Shown here piece after piece: positions 41,399 to 49,821 of a stretch of 64,000 bases of DNA. Under the pieces are notes generated by a model that saw only the letters and a program-made list of their open reading frames with translations, was not told where the DNA came from and searched no databases. Both the position numbers and the translations under genes were made by a program. Position 1 is the stretch's first letter. The number at the start of each line of letters is the position of its first letter. Source of the DNA: JACMQW01 sp964536965 (lineage in GTDB: Bacteria > Bdellovibrionota > UBA1018); NCBI GenBank assembly GCA_964536965.1, contig CAZIAL010000003.1, forward strand, positions 62,001-126,000, in the 5' to 3' direction.

Positions 41399-43414
41399 AT
41401 GAAAGCGAAGCCGACTCCAGCTCAAGCCGCGCGGGCGCGCGAACTCGTCGCGATCGTCGATCGCCATAACTACTTGTACCATGTGAAAGACGCGCCTGAA
41501 GTTTCCGACGCGGAGTACGACCGCCTCTTCCACGAACTACGCGAGCTTGAAGAGAAGTTTCCCGAGCTTCGGACCCCGGACAGCCCGACCACGCGCGTGG
41601 GCGGGGCCCCGGTCGAAGGGTTTCGAAAAATTAAACACCGAGTGCCCATGCTCTCGCTCGGAAACGCATTCTCCGAAGAGGATCTTCGGTCTTTCGACTC
41701 GAGGATCCGAAAATTTCTCGATCGCGGCGAAGACGAGGAGCTCGAGTACCACGTCGAGCTGAAGTTCGATGGTCTCTCGATGTCGCTCACCTACGAAGAC
41801 GGGGTTTTGGTCCATGCGGCGACCCGGGGAGATGGCGAGACCGGCGAAGACGTCACCCACAATATCCGGACGATTCGTTCCATCCCGCTCCGACTGACCG
41901 GAACGAAGCATCCGAAGCTGATCGAGGTTCGGGGTGAGGTGATTTTACCGATTCGGGCATTCGAAAAGCTGAACGTCGAACAGGCGAAGCGCGATGATAA
42001 GGTATTCGCCAACCCTCGAAACGCCGCCGCGGGCACGATTCGGCAGCTCGACCCGAAGATCGCCGCGGCGCGTCCGCTGACCGGGTTCTGGTACGGAATC
42101 GGCGCCTGTGAGGGATATTCCTTCGCATCGATCGACGTGCTCCAGAAAACCTTCGCGGAGTGGGGGCTGCTGACCGGCGAGCATCGCCGGGTATGCCGCG
42201 GAGTCGACGAAGTTCTAAAATTTTATCGGAAGATCGAGGGGCAGCGCGAGAAGCTTCCCTACGAAATCGACGGCATCGTCGTGAAGCTGAACCTGTTGCG
42301 GGAAATCGATCAGGCGGGCTACGTCTCGCGCGCACCCCGCGGAATGATCGCGTTCAAGTATCCGCCTCGTCAGGAAACGACCGTGATCGAAGACATTCTC
42401 GTCCAGGTCGGTCGAACCGGCGCGCTGACGCCGGTCGCGGCGCTCAAACCGGTGAAAGTCGGCGGCGTAACGGTGAGTCGCGCGACGCTGCACAATCAGG
42501 ACGAAATCGACCGAAAGGACATCCGAATCGGCGATACGGTGTTCGTCCAGCGGGCTGGCGACGTCATTCCGGAAGTCGTTTCGGTCGTGAAAGAAAAACG
42601 AACCGGTAAGGAAAAGAAATTCAGCATTCCCGAGTGGTGCGCGAAGCACGGAATCGAATTCGAGCGCAGGGAAGGCGAGGCCGCATTTCGCGCCAAGAAC
42701 GCCGGCGGAGAGTTGCTCAAGCGCCGGCTCGAGCATTTCGCGATGAAAGACGCGATGAATATCGACGGAATGGGCGAAAAGATCGTCGAACTCCTCGTCG
42801 CGGAAAAACTCGTCGCCCAGTTCGCCGACATCTACCGAATTCGCTTCGAAGACCTGCTGTCGCTCGAAGGCTTTAAGGAGAAATCCTCGCAGAAACTGTT
42901 GGATGCGATCGCCGCGACGCGGAAGCCGGAGCTCGCGCGGCTGGTCTTCGCGCTCGGTATTCGCCATGTGGGCGAGCGGACGGCCAAGATACTTGCCCAG
43001 CATTTCGGATCGATCGACGCCATGCTCGCCGCTTCGGAGGAGGACTTCATGCAGATCCACGAGATCGGGCCGGAGGTCGCGCGATCGCTCCGCGAATATT
43101 TCGGATCCCAGGAGGGTTCCGCCGAAGTGAAAGCGCTTCTCAAGGTGGTCGAGCCGCTCGCGCCGAAGAAGGCGGCGGCGGGAGCCGTTTTCTCCGGAAA
43201 GACCATCGTGCTTACGGGTACGTTTCCGAATCTCTCGCGAAGCCAGGCGAGCAAGATCGTCGAGGAAAATGGCGGCAAGGTTTCTTCGAGCGTCTCGAAG
43301 AAAACCGACTTCGTCGTCGCGGGGGCCGAAGCGGGGAGTAAGCTCGATAAAGCCCAAGAGCTCGGCATCGAAGTGATCGATGAGGCGGAGTTCATGACAC
43401 GCGCCGGACAATGA
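41399..43414 (+). CDS. ligA: NAD-dependent DNA ligase LigA with degenerate zinc finger
   Basis: 671 residues, normal length. Domain order is Ia, adenylation domain (catalytic K122 in ELKFDG, then SLTYEDG, TRGDGETGEDVTHNIRTI, NPRNAAAGTIRQLD), OB fold, zinc-finger region, helix-hairpin-helix domain and a C-terminal BRCT (SGKTIVLTGTFPNLSRSQA). It seals nicks in replication and repair. The zinc finger, which normally has four cysteines, keeps only C414 and has H417; the third and fourth positions are A432 and E438. The frame is continuous across this part, so it is not an obvious sequencing error. It starts 24 bp after the upstream gene. Confidence 0.95.
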   Translation: MKAKPTPAQAARARELVAIVDRHNYLYHVKDAPEVSDAEYDRLFHELRELEEKFPELRTPDSPTTRVGGAPVEGFRKIKHRVPMLSLGNAFSEEDLRSFDSRIRKFLDRGEDEELEYHVELKFDGLSMSLTYEDGVLVHAATRGDGETGEDVTHNIRTIRSIPLRLTGTKHPKLIEVRGEVILPIRAFEKLNVEQAKRDDKVFANPRNAAAGTIRQLDPKIAAARPLTGFWYGIGACEGYSFASIDVLQKTFAEWGLLTGEHRRVCRGVDEVLKFYRKIEGQREKLPYEIDGIVVKLNLLREIDQAGYVSRAPRGMIAFKYPPRQETTVIEDILVQVGRTGALTPVAALKPVKVGGVTVSRATLHNQDEIDRKDIRIGDTVFVQRAGDVIPEVVSVVKEKRTGKEKKFSIPEWCAKHGIEFERREGEAAFRAKNAGGELLKRRLEHFAMKDAMNIDGMGEKIVELLVAEKLVAQFADIYRIRFEDLLSLEGFKEKSSQKLLDAIAATRKPELARLVFALGIRHVGERTAKILAQHFGSIDAMLAASEEDFMQIHEIGPEVARSLREYFGSQEGSAEVKALLKVVEPLAPKKAAAGAVFSGKTIVLTGTFPNLSRSQASKIVEENGGKVSSSVSKKTDFVVAGAEAGSKLDKAQELGIEVIDEAEFMTRAGQ

Positions 43415-43571
43415 TCGGGAGTCGGCCGGCGGGGGGCGGGAGCGCGAAATCGGCGGTTTTTTTGCACCCGGAGTGCAGATCATAACCTCCCCGATGGTTG
43501 ACAGGATGGGGTCGCGGGTTACTCTTTGGCCAAGTATATGATTCGTCTCCCGTAACCCCCGAAAGGTCTCT

Positions 43572-44057
43572 ATGAATCTGCACCAACTTTCGATCGTCTC
43601 CGTTTTCGCTCTCGCGTCCTTTTCCGCATTCGCAGGCCCTAAGGTCGGCGATACGTCCACGATGAAGGGCACGTTCGTCGGCAGCGGGTTAAACGCTCCG
43701 GCGTCTTCCATCCAGAAAATTCTCTCCCACAACCCGAATAGCGGGATCTACGGGGTGGAGCAAACCACCTCGCTCGCGGACCGTTCGCAGACCCAACAGA
43801 AGAACGTCTCGGAAGACGATCTGATGTCGGAAGAAATGGCCGCCCAAATCGTCGAAATGTGCGAGCCGGCGAATATTGGACGCCGTGAACGGGTCGCCAC
43901 CCGCGCCGGCTCCTTCGAAACCTGCCGCGCGACCGCCCAGGACGGGGCGACTACGATCTGGATCGGTTCGGTACCGTTCGGAATGGTGAAGCTGAAGATC
44001 GTCGACCAAAACGGCGAATGGAATCTCTCCCTCGACTCTTTCGTTCGCGGGAATTGA
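43572..44057 (+). CDS. Secreted protein of unknown function
   Basis: 161 residues with a signal peptide ending at SAFA (about residue 22). The mature part has two cysteines (VEMCEPANIG, SFETCRATAQDG) that could form a disulfide and a beta-rich C-terminus (TIWIGSVPFGMVKLKIVDQNGEWNLSL). AAAGG lies 5 bp upstream of the ATG. The 157-bp interval before it shows no gene. It ends just before a strong terminator. Family not recognised. Confidence 0.7.
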   Translation: MNLHQLSIVSVFALASFSAFAGPKVGDTSTMKGTFVGSGLNAPASSIQKILSHNPNSGIYGVEQTTSLADRSQTQQKNVSEDDLMSEEMAAQIVEMCEPANIGRRERVATRAGSFETCRATAQDGATTIWIGSVPFGMVKLKIVDQNGEWNLSLDSFVRGN

Positions 44058-44087
44058 ACGATCCGATCGAATAGGAACGAGAAATAG

Positions 44088-44122
44088 AAAAGGCCCGGTC
44101 GCGATAAGCGGCCGGGCCTTTT
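44088..44122. terminator. Bidirectional rho-independent terminator
   Basis: Arms aaaaggcccgg and ccgggcctttt around a partly paired loop. A-runs and T-runs flank both sides, so it can end transcription from the secreted-protein gene on the plus strand and from the convergent gene at 44145 on the minus strand. Confidence 0.85.
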
Positions 44123-44144
44123 CAATGTTTGACGGTTCGAGGTC

Positions 44145-45158
44145 TTATTCGCAGTCGACGACCACGAGGACGGTACCGAGTACGGCCGAGGCGCCGGCGA
44201 CGATGCCGAGCGTTTTAGCCAGTTTCTTGTTCCGTGGAATCATGTCGAGAGCGGTCGCTTCGTCCTGATTCAGCTCGGTCATATCGGTCTGGAACTCGAG
44301 ATCGAGCTGGGCCAGTTCCGCGTTACGATTCTGGTCGTTCGTGAGGAAAGCCATCCGGAGGGAAAGGTCCACGACCTGGGTGTTCCAGGCGGTGACTTGC
44401 TTTTGCTTGCTCGCGATTTCGTCCTTCGCGTCGATCGCGGCCGCGCTGTTCGGATCCAGGACGGAGAGCTGACCCTGGAGGTAAGCGATCCGCTGGTTGG
44501 CGGCGGAGATTTGCCCGTTGATCTTCACGATCTGGTTCGGGATCACGATCTGGAAGTTTTCCACGTCGTAGCGTTGGTCGTTGTACTGCTTCTGGCGAAT
44601 CTGTTTCCGGCTCTGGTAATCCTGCTGGATCTTCTCAGAACCTTTCGTTTTCGTCAGGGCGATGATCCCGACCACGACCGCTCCGAGAAGGAGGGCCACG
44701 CCCGCGTAGTTCATTCCGCAACCCGACCATGCGAGGCCGTCGTTCGAAGCGCCGCGGACCGCGACTCCCATCACGTCCGCGAATTCGCGTCCGGAAAGAG
44801 CGGCACGTTCGCCAACGCCGTTCATCGCGCCGGCGACGGCGTCCTGGAACTTCGCGTAGTCGCGAGGAGTCTGCGTGCGCAGAACGAAGTGATCCATATC
44901 GTCGATCGAGATATCGTTCAGGACCAGTTCTTCCGCGAATTGGGCCATCGCCAGCTTCGGAGCTTGAGCGCCGGAATCGATCGCTTTACGCGCTTTCTTC
45001 AGGCTTTTTGCGATCATCGAAAATTTCGCATCGGCGGACGCCGAAGCTTGGGTATCAGCCGCCGCGCTGGCCGTGGTTGCGATCGTCATCGAAACGCTGT
45101 TCGAGATGATCGAGAGGGATAGTAGGGATACGATGCCGAGAGTCTTCTTGTTCTTCAC
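44145..45158 (-). CDS. Exported coiled-coil membrane protein, unknown function
   Basis: 337 residues from GTG 45158, which has AGGAG 7 bp upstream; longer in-frame extension to 45239 lacks support. The signal peptide ends at ASA (about residue 33). A helical domain is followed by a membrane segment (YAGVALLLGAVVVGIIAL), a long glutamine-rich coiled coil (QKQYNDQRYDVENFQIVIPNQ and following) and a C-terminal hydrophobic segment (TLGIVAGASAVLGTVLVVVDCE). It may span the periplasm. The family is not recognised and the neighbours give no clue. Confidence 0.72.
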   Translation of the reverse strand: MKNKKTLGIVSLLSLSIISNSVSMTIATTASAAADTQASASADAKFSMIAKSLKKARKAIDSGAQAPKLAMAQFAEELVLNDISIDDMDHFVLRTQTPRDYAKFQDAVAGAMNGVGERAALSGREFADVMGVAVRGASNDGLAWSGCGMNYAGVALLLGAVVVGIIALTKTKGSEKIQQDYQSRKQIRQKQYNDQRYDVENFQIVIPNQIVKINGQISAANQRIAYLQGQLSVLDPNSAAAIDAKDEIASKQKQVTAWNTQVVDLSLRMAFLTNDQNRNAELAQLDLEFQTDMTELNQDEATALDMIPRNKKLAKTLGIVAGASAVLGTVLVVVDCE

Positions 45159-45227
45159 TTTGGTCTCCTTGGACGTTGGGGCCTTTGAAGGTTCGAAGGT
45201 CCCGGAGCGGCGGGCCTTTCGAGGCGC

Positions 45228-45256
45228 GTTGTAACGCAATGCAAGGTTTCTGTGAA
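45228..45256 (-). promoter_or_regulatory. Sigma-70-type promoter for the coiled-coil protein gene
   Basis: On the minus strand TTCACA (45256-45251), a 17-bp spacer and TACAAC (45233-45228). The predicted start lies about 60 bp upstream of GTG 45158, leaving a leader with a good Shine-Dalgarno, in contrast to the leaderless genes elsewhere in the window. Confidence 0.5.
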
Positions 45257-45380
45257 GTAAGAAAAGGTGCTCTGCGTCACTTTCGGGTGACGATTGCGGG
45301 CGGAAGCGTCACTCCACGTCCAAAATCCCAGGAATAGGAGGCTTTTTTAGGACAGGCCCGCCTAACCGGTTCCGACGGGT

Positions 45381-46784
45381 TCAGCCGAGGAGCTTCGAGA
45401 GCTCTCGGATGCGGGATAAAGTCAGAACTTTCAGCCCGGCATTCGCAACGACCTTCCTCGGTGAATTCTCGGGAATAACGACGGTCGAAAAGCCCAGCTT
45501 CTTGGCTTCCGCGATGCGAACTTCCATCAGCGGGGCGCGGCGAACCTCTCCGGTCAGTGCGAGTTCTCCGAGAAACAGACAGTCGCCCGGCAACGAAATC
45601 TCCTCGACGCTCGACCAGATTGCGGCGGCGGCCGCGAGATCGACCGCTGGCTCCGAAATGCGCAGACCGCCCGAGACGTTGAAAAAGAGATCCTTCTGCA
45701 TCAGCGGCAGACCCATATGCCGTTCGAGGATCGCGGCCAGAATCGAGAGCCGGGAGTGGTCGATTCCGACGGCGGTTCGCCTTGGCATCGCGAGCCCGCT
45801 CGGAACGACGAGTGACTGGAGTTCGACGAGAATGGGGCGCGACCCCTCGAGCGAAGCGGTGATCGCGACGCCCGAAACAGGTTCCTTACGCTCGGAAAGA
45901 AAGAGGCTCGATGGGTTGAGCACCTCTTTCAGTCCGTCGGATTCCATTTCGAAGACTCCGAGCTCGTTCGTGCTGCCGAACCGATTTTTCACGGTACGCA
46001 GCAGACGATAGGTCTGGCCGCCTTCTCCTTCGAAGTAGAGTACCGTATCGACCATATGTTCGACCGTCTTCGGTCCGGCGATCGCCCCTTCCTTCGTCAC
46101 ATGCCCGACGAGCCAGACCGCGACCCCCGCGGTCTTCGCCAGCGCCATGAGGCGAGCCGTGATCTCGCGAACCTGCGAAACGCTGCCCGGCGCGCTTTGC
46201 GAATAGTTCGACGTAAACGTCTGGAGGGAATCCATGAAAAGCAGATCCGGTTTCAGCTCCTGGACATTCGCGAAAACCCGTTCGAGCTGGGTTTCCGCCG
46301 CCAGAAAAATTCGGCCGCGTCCTTCGACGCCCATCCGCTTTGCGCGCGCCGCGATCTGGTCGAGCGATTCTTCCCCGGAAACGTAGAGGATCTTCAGCTC
46401 CGGATTCTCCTTCAGGATTCCCTTGGCGAGCTGGAGCAGGAGGGTGGATTTCCCGATTCCCGGATCACCACCCAGCAGCGTGAAGGCGTCCGGAACGAGC
46501 CCGCCGCCGAGAGTCCGGTCGAGTTCGATCATGCCGGTGGAAATTCGTCGCTTCGACGCCTTCGAATCCACGTCATCGAGGGGGACCACATCGGCTTTCC
46601 GCTTTTCGAGATCTTTAAAGGACTTGAAGTCGTCTCGTACGGACGAGACGGATCCCGCGACCGCGGCCGACTCGGGTTTCTCTTCTTCCAGCGTATTCCA
46701 GGACTCGCACGTCGGGCACCTGCCGAGCCATTTAGCGCTCGCATAGCCACAGTTCTGACACACGTATCGGGACTTCACCTTCAT
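45381..46784 (-). CDS. radA: DNA repair protein RadA
   Basis: 467 residues from ATG 46784, with AGGA 7 bp upstream. The N-terminal zinc finger is CQNCGYASAKWLGRCPTCESW, the RecA-like domain has Walker A GGDPGIGKSTLL, the RadA-specific KNRFG motif is TVKNRFGSTNELGVF, and a Lon-protease-like domain follows (FLGELALTGEVRRAP near the end). It drives branch migration of recombination intermediates. It is divergent from the small gene at 46819 across 34 bp. The 222-bp interval 45159-45380 after its stop carries only the promoter described for 44145-45158. Confidence 0.96.
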   Translation of the reverse strand: MKVKSRYVCQNCGYASAKWLGRCPTCESWNTLEEEKPESAAVAGSVSSVRDDFKSFKDLEKRKADVVPLDDVDSKASKRRISTGMIELDRTLGGGLVPDAFTLLGGDPGIGKSTLLLQLAKGILKENPELKILYVSGEESLDQIAARAKRMGVEGRGRIFLAAETQLERVFANVQELKPDLLFMDSLQTFTSNYSQSAPGSVSQVREITARLMALAKTAGVAVWLVGHVTKEGAIAGPKTVEHMVDTVLYFEGEGGQTYRLLRTVKNRFGSTNELGVFEMESDGLKEVLNPSSLFLSERKEPVSGVAITASLEGSRPILVELQSLVVPSGLAMPRRTAVGIDHSRLSILAAILERHMGLPLMQKDLFFNVSGGLRISEPAVDLAAAAAIWSSVEEISLPGDCLFLGELALTGEVRRAPLMEVRIAEAKKLGFSTVVIPENSPRKVVANAGLKVLTLSRIRELSKLLG

Positions 46785-46802
46785 GCCCAAGTCCTAACAA
46801 CG

Positions 46803-46818
46803 TGCTAGAATCTTTTCT
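46803..46818 (+). promoter_or_regulatory. Extended -10 promoter with leaderless start
   Basis: TGCTAGAAT (TGN plus TAGAAT, -10 at 46806-46811) with no recognisable -35. ATG 46819 begins 7 bp after the -10 box, which is where transcription would start. No Shine-Dalgarno is present. Confidence 0.55.
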
Positions 46819-47235
46819 ATGGCGAAAGACGCATGGTCCCGGTTCCGCGAAAAAGAAGAGCAACGTGATGAAGAAGATCGGAAGCGTATCCAGGAGGATA
46901 TGAAAAAAATCGATCCCCAGGCGGAAATCGCCGAAGGTTCGACCGCCGATAAGATGATGATCGATCTGCTCAGCAAATGCGAAATCATGATGGAGCAAAT
47001 CTCAAGCCTGTACCAGATGTGGATCCAGGGCATGGAGCGGATTCCTCCGATCACCCAGCGCAAGCACCTCGAAGATCTCGTGATGAAAATCCAGACCGCG
47101 CCGAAGCCGACCGCCAATCTCAAATTTCGAGTGAGCCAGTTTCAGACGAAATACTCCATGTTCAAGGATAAATGGGATCGTCTCGCTCGCGACGTGGAAA
47201 CCGGCAAGGTCGTCGTGAAGCGTCGCAGTTTCTGA
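46819..47235 (+). CDS. Small charged helical protein, unknown function
   Basis: 138 residues, strongly helical and charged. N-terminal AWSRFREKEEQRDEEDRKRI is coiled-coil-like. The middle (KMMIDLLSKCEIMMEQISSLYQMWIQGMERIPPITQRKHLEDLV) is conserved-looking, and the C-terminus is basic (VVVKRRSF). No signal peptide, so cytoplasmic. It looks like a real gene from composition and its promoter, but I cannot assign a family. The 144-bp interval after it contains only the ribosome-binding site of the next gene. Confidence 0.72.
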   Translation: MAKDAWSRFREKEEQRDEEDRKRIQEDMKKIDPQAEIAEGSTADKMMIDLLSKCEIMMEQISSLYQMWIQGMERIPPITQRKHLEDLVMKIQTAPKPTANLKFRVSQFQTKYSMFKDKWDRLARDVETGKVVVKRRSF

Positions 47236-47379
47236 GCGGCGTCTAATCCTTAGACAGCGTGTTTCCTCGATCCAGGACTCGAAGTCCATATAGCGGGCTC
47301 CGGGCGTTGCCTTTTCCTGGTACGGCCTTCGCTATGGGGCGGGAGGGATCCTCCGTATTTTGGATCCCTAAGGAAGCTT

Positions 47380-48600
47380 ATGCGCCGTTCACTCGTTGCC
47401 CTCATCCTCATCGGAAGCCTGGTCGGCCAAAGCGTTTTTGCGCTCGCGGCGCCGATCCATTCCCCCGAGGTCGCCCTGTATCTGAAGCATCTGGACGATC
47501 TCCAGCTGGCCGATGACCTCGGATCGATCGACGAAGGAGAAGAGGACTCGGAAGAAGCCGTGGACGATGAGGAATCGCCCGTTGCCGGAACGTCCCCGAG
47601 CGCCGCGAAGTCAGTGACTTATCGGAATACGGGCGAATTCCTCATCGGATTCGTCAATGATCTTCTCAGGAACCACCCTTGGTGCCGCCCGCGCGAAGAG
47701 GCGGCCTTCGATCGCCTGGAGTGCATCCGCGAAGAATTCACCAAGATCGTCCGTAAAGCCGAGAAGGAAGGCGCCGCCGATTCCGTCGAAGCCGCGATCC
47801 TGATTCATTATACCTCGGCCTTCACGTTCAACGACCGGTACGAGTTCACCATCGACGCCGCGATGTTGCCTCGTCTGGCGAACTCGCGGAAGGCGCCCAA
47901 GCGCGATCAGACGGATCTTCCGCCTTTCACTGAATATCGGTTTAATAAACTCGGCCTCGAGAATACGCGCCGACTGAAGAAGACGACTCCCGATGGAAAA
48001 CTGGATCCGCGGATCCACCAAGCTCTCAGTAAAGCCTATCGTAAAAAGATCCGCGGAATCGGGCCGGTGAATCCAGTCGATTTCACGGTCGCCAAATACA
48101 CGCGCAACCAACTCGGTACGCTGAGTAAACGTCTGATGGAAACGACTTGGTTCTTCACCGCCGACGAAGGTGCCCACGTCGTCGCGACCAAAAGCGGGGA
48201 GACCCGAAAGATCAAGCTTTCCAGCGAAGACCTCTCCGCGCTCGCACTGAACGACCTGCTCTTCAGCTTCGAGCAGGACGCCCATAATTCGGGTTCGAGC
48301 TTCTACCAAACCGATGTCTATCTCGAAGAAGCCGTGATCGCCGCCGCGCTGACGGGCGATGTGGACGCGCGCTGGATCGAGGGGATTCTCTCGATTTCGG
48401 AGTTTAAACAGCCGAAGCCGGACCGTTCTAAATTCATGCGCATCTTAGGCGATGTGGCACGGACGCTTCTGATCACCCAGCCCCAGTTACTGCCTTTCTA
48501 TACTTTCGGTTCGATCGTTTTCGAATCCGTGAAGAGAAACAAAGCCGACCGTACGGAGTACAACAATGAAACCCGCCGCATTCCTATCCGCACTCATTAG
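47380..48600 (+). CDS. Secreted protein of unknown function, partner of the HEXXH protein
   Basis: 406 residues with a signal peptide ending near ALAA (about residue 24) and an acidic stretch (DEGEEDSEEAVDDEESP). The rest is mixed, with VNDLLRNHPWCRPREEAAFDRLECIREEF and a conserved-looking C-terminal half. AAGGA lies 5 bp before the ATG. The 3' end overlaps the downstream metallopeptidase-like gene by 35 bp. The coupling suggests the two exported proteins act together, for instance as enzyme and substrate, inhibitor or chaperone. Family not recognised. Confidence 0.65.
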   Translation: MRRSLVALILIGSLVGQSVFALAAPIHSPEVALYLKHLDDLQLADDLGSIDEGEEDSEEAVDDEESPVAGTSPSAAKSVTYRNTGEFLIGFVNDLLRNHPWCRPREEAAFDRLECIREEFTKIVRKAEKEGAADSVEAAILIHYTSAFTFNDRYEFTIDAAMLPRLANSRKAPKRDQTDLPPFTEYRFNKLGLENTRRLKKTTPDGKLDPRIHQALSKAYRKKIRGIGPVNPVDFTVAKYTRNQLGTLSKRLMETTWFFTADEGAHVVATKSGETRKIKLSSEDLSALALNDLLFSFEQDAHNSGSSFYQTDVYLEEAVIAAALTGDVDARWIEGILSISEFKQPKPDRSKFMRILGDVARTLLITQPQLLPFYTFGSIVFESVKRNKADRTEYNNETRRIPIRTH

Positions 48601-49798
48601 TACGATTCTTCTGGCGGCGACCGGCGTTTCCGCCGCGGAAGGTCCCGAATTTCTCGTGAAAGTCCGCGACGGGCGCAAGCTCGGCGAGGCGCGAAAGTCA
48701 CTGAAGGATCTTGAATCGAAGGATTCTTTCCTGGGAAGACATTTTACCGTCGTGAAGGGGTCGACCGACGCGCCGATCCGTTTCGACGACCAGGATCGCG
48801 ACCTCGTATTCCGTGCCGCCACGGTTTACTATCATATGACGGTAGCTCGCGACTGGTTCGCGGCGCAGCCGAACTTCGAAAGCGAATCCTTTCGCAAAGG
48901 GCTCGAGGAAAAAACGCTCATTCGGCTCGATCAGGTGCAGCCATTTTCGGAGACGATTCATTTCGAAACGACGGGCCGCGAAGTCCATAACGGTTGCCGA
49001 ACCATCGCGCCTTCGCGGGACTGGGAAAAAGACGACGAGGTTCCGGCGTGGGGCTTCGAGACCTGGTTCTATGCTCCGAAAAAAGTGGCTTCGGCCTCCG
49101 CCGGCGAAACGATCGGCAAGATGGTGAACAGCCCGAGCTTCAAGGATCCGCTTCGCGAGAATCTTCTCTACGGCGACTTCATGGATGCGTCGCGCGACGC
49201 GCTCGACGGACAGATCGATCCGGTCATCCATGGAATCTCGATCGCGTTTACGCTCGGGCTCACCGAGATCGTACCCGCGCTCATCGAAAACGTGGGCAAG
49301 CTCTTCAAAACGAAGCAGTTCTTCGACGCCTCGGTCGTGCCGGAGGTGATCTATCACGAATATGCGCACACGCTGTTGGGCCATATTCTGAACCCGCATC
49401 GCTCGACCGCCCTGAACGAAGGATACCCGAACTATTTCGCGTACAAAATCTCGGGTCTGAAGAATCTCGCGGCGAAGACCGGCAAGAAGATCTCCAAGGG
49501 CTTCCAGCCGAAAAAAGGCGAGCTCAAGAATCGTTATACCTTCGCGCAGGACTTCTCGGTCAACCTCGCTCGCAGTAGCTTCACTTACAGTCTGTTGGTC
49601 GATCTCGAACAGGCTCTCGAAGAAGACGGGTTTCCCGTGATCGTCGCGGCTCTCGAACATCTCGAAGGCACCGAACCGCTGAAAGGGGAGTTCGAGGGCA
49701 AACTTCGCAAAGGCGTCGATACCCACACCGACGACCCGGCCAAGCGTGATGCGTTGAAGCTGCTGATTCGCGGAGTGATGCGCGCGCGCGGTCTCTAA
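48566..49798 (+). CDS. Secreted HEXXH-type metallopeptidase candidate
   Basis: 410 residues, signal peptide ending at VSA (about residue 23). The zinc motif is H264-E265-x2-H268 in VIYHEYAHTLLGH, and E285 in ALNEGYPNYF is the best candidate third ligand. A second segment (FSVNLARSSFTYSLLVDLEQALEEDG) may form the lower subdomain. GGAG lies 7 bp before the ATG. The motif spacing does not match a family I can name, but ALNEG-x-x-NYF is common in gluzincin-like secreted peptidases. The 35-bp overlap with 47380-48600 indicates translational coupling. Confidence 0.72.
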   Translation: MKPAAFLSALISTILLAATGVSAAEGPEFLVKVRDGRKLGEARKSLKDLESKDSFLGRHFTVVKGSTDAPIRFDDQDRDLVFRAATVYYHMTVARDWFAAQPNFESESFRKGLEEKTLIRLDQVQPFSETIHFETTGREVHNGCRTIAPSRDWEKDDEVPAWGFETWFYAPKKVASASAGETIGKMVNSPSFKDPLRENLLYGDFMDASRDALDGQIDPVIHGISIAFTLGLTEIVPALIENVGKLFKTKQFFDASVVPEVIYHEYAHTLLGHILNPHRSTALNEGYPNYFAYKISGLKNLAAKTGKKISKGFQPKKGELKNRYTFAQDFSVNLARSSFTYSLLVDLEQALEEDGFPVIVAALEHLEGTEPLKGEFEGKLRKGVDTHTDDPAKRDALKLLIRGVMRARGL

Positions 49799-49821
49799 AC
49801 CGAATCCGACTCGCTCCTAAG

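Noticed and set aside
42215..43732. 505-codon open frame on the minus strand opposite ligA
   Set aside because: Composition is that of antisense to a GC-rich gene, with no family motif and no ribosome-binding site.
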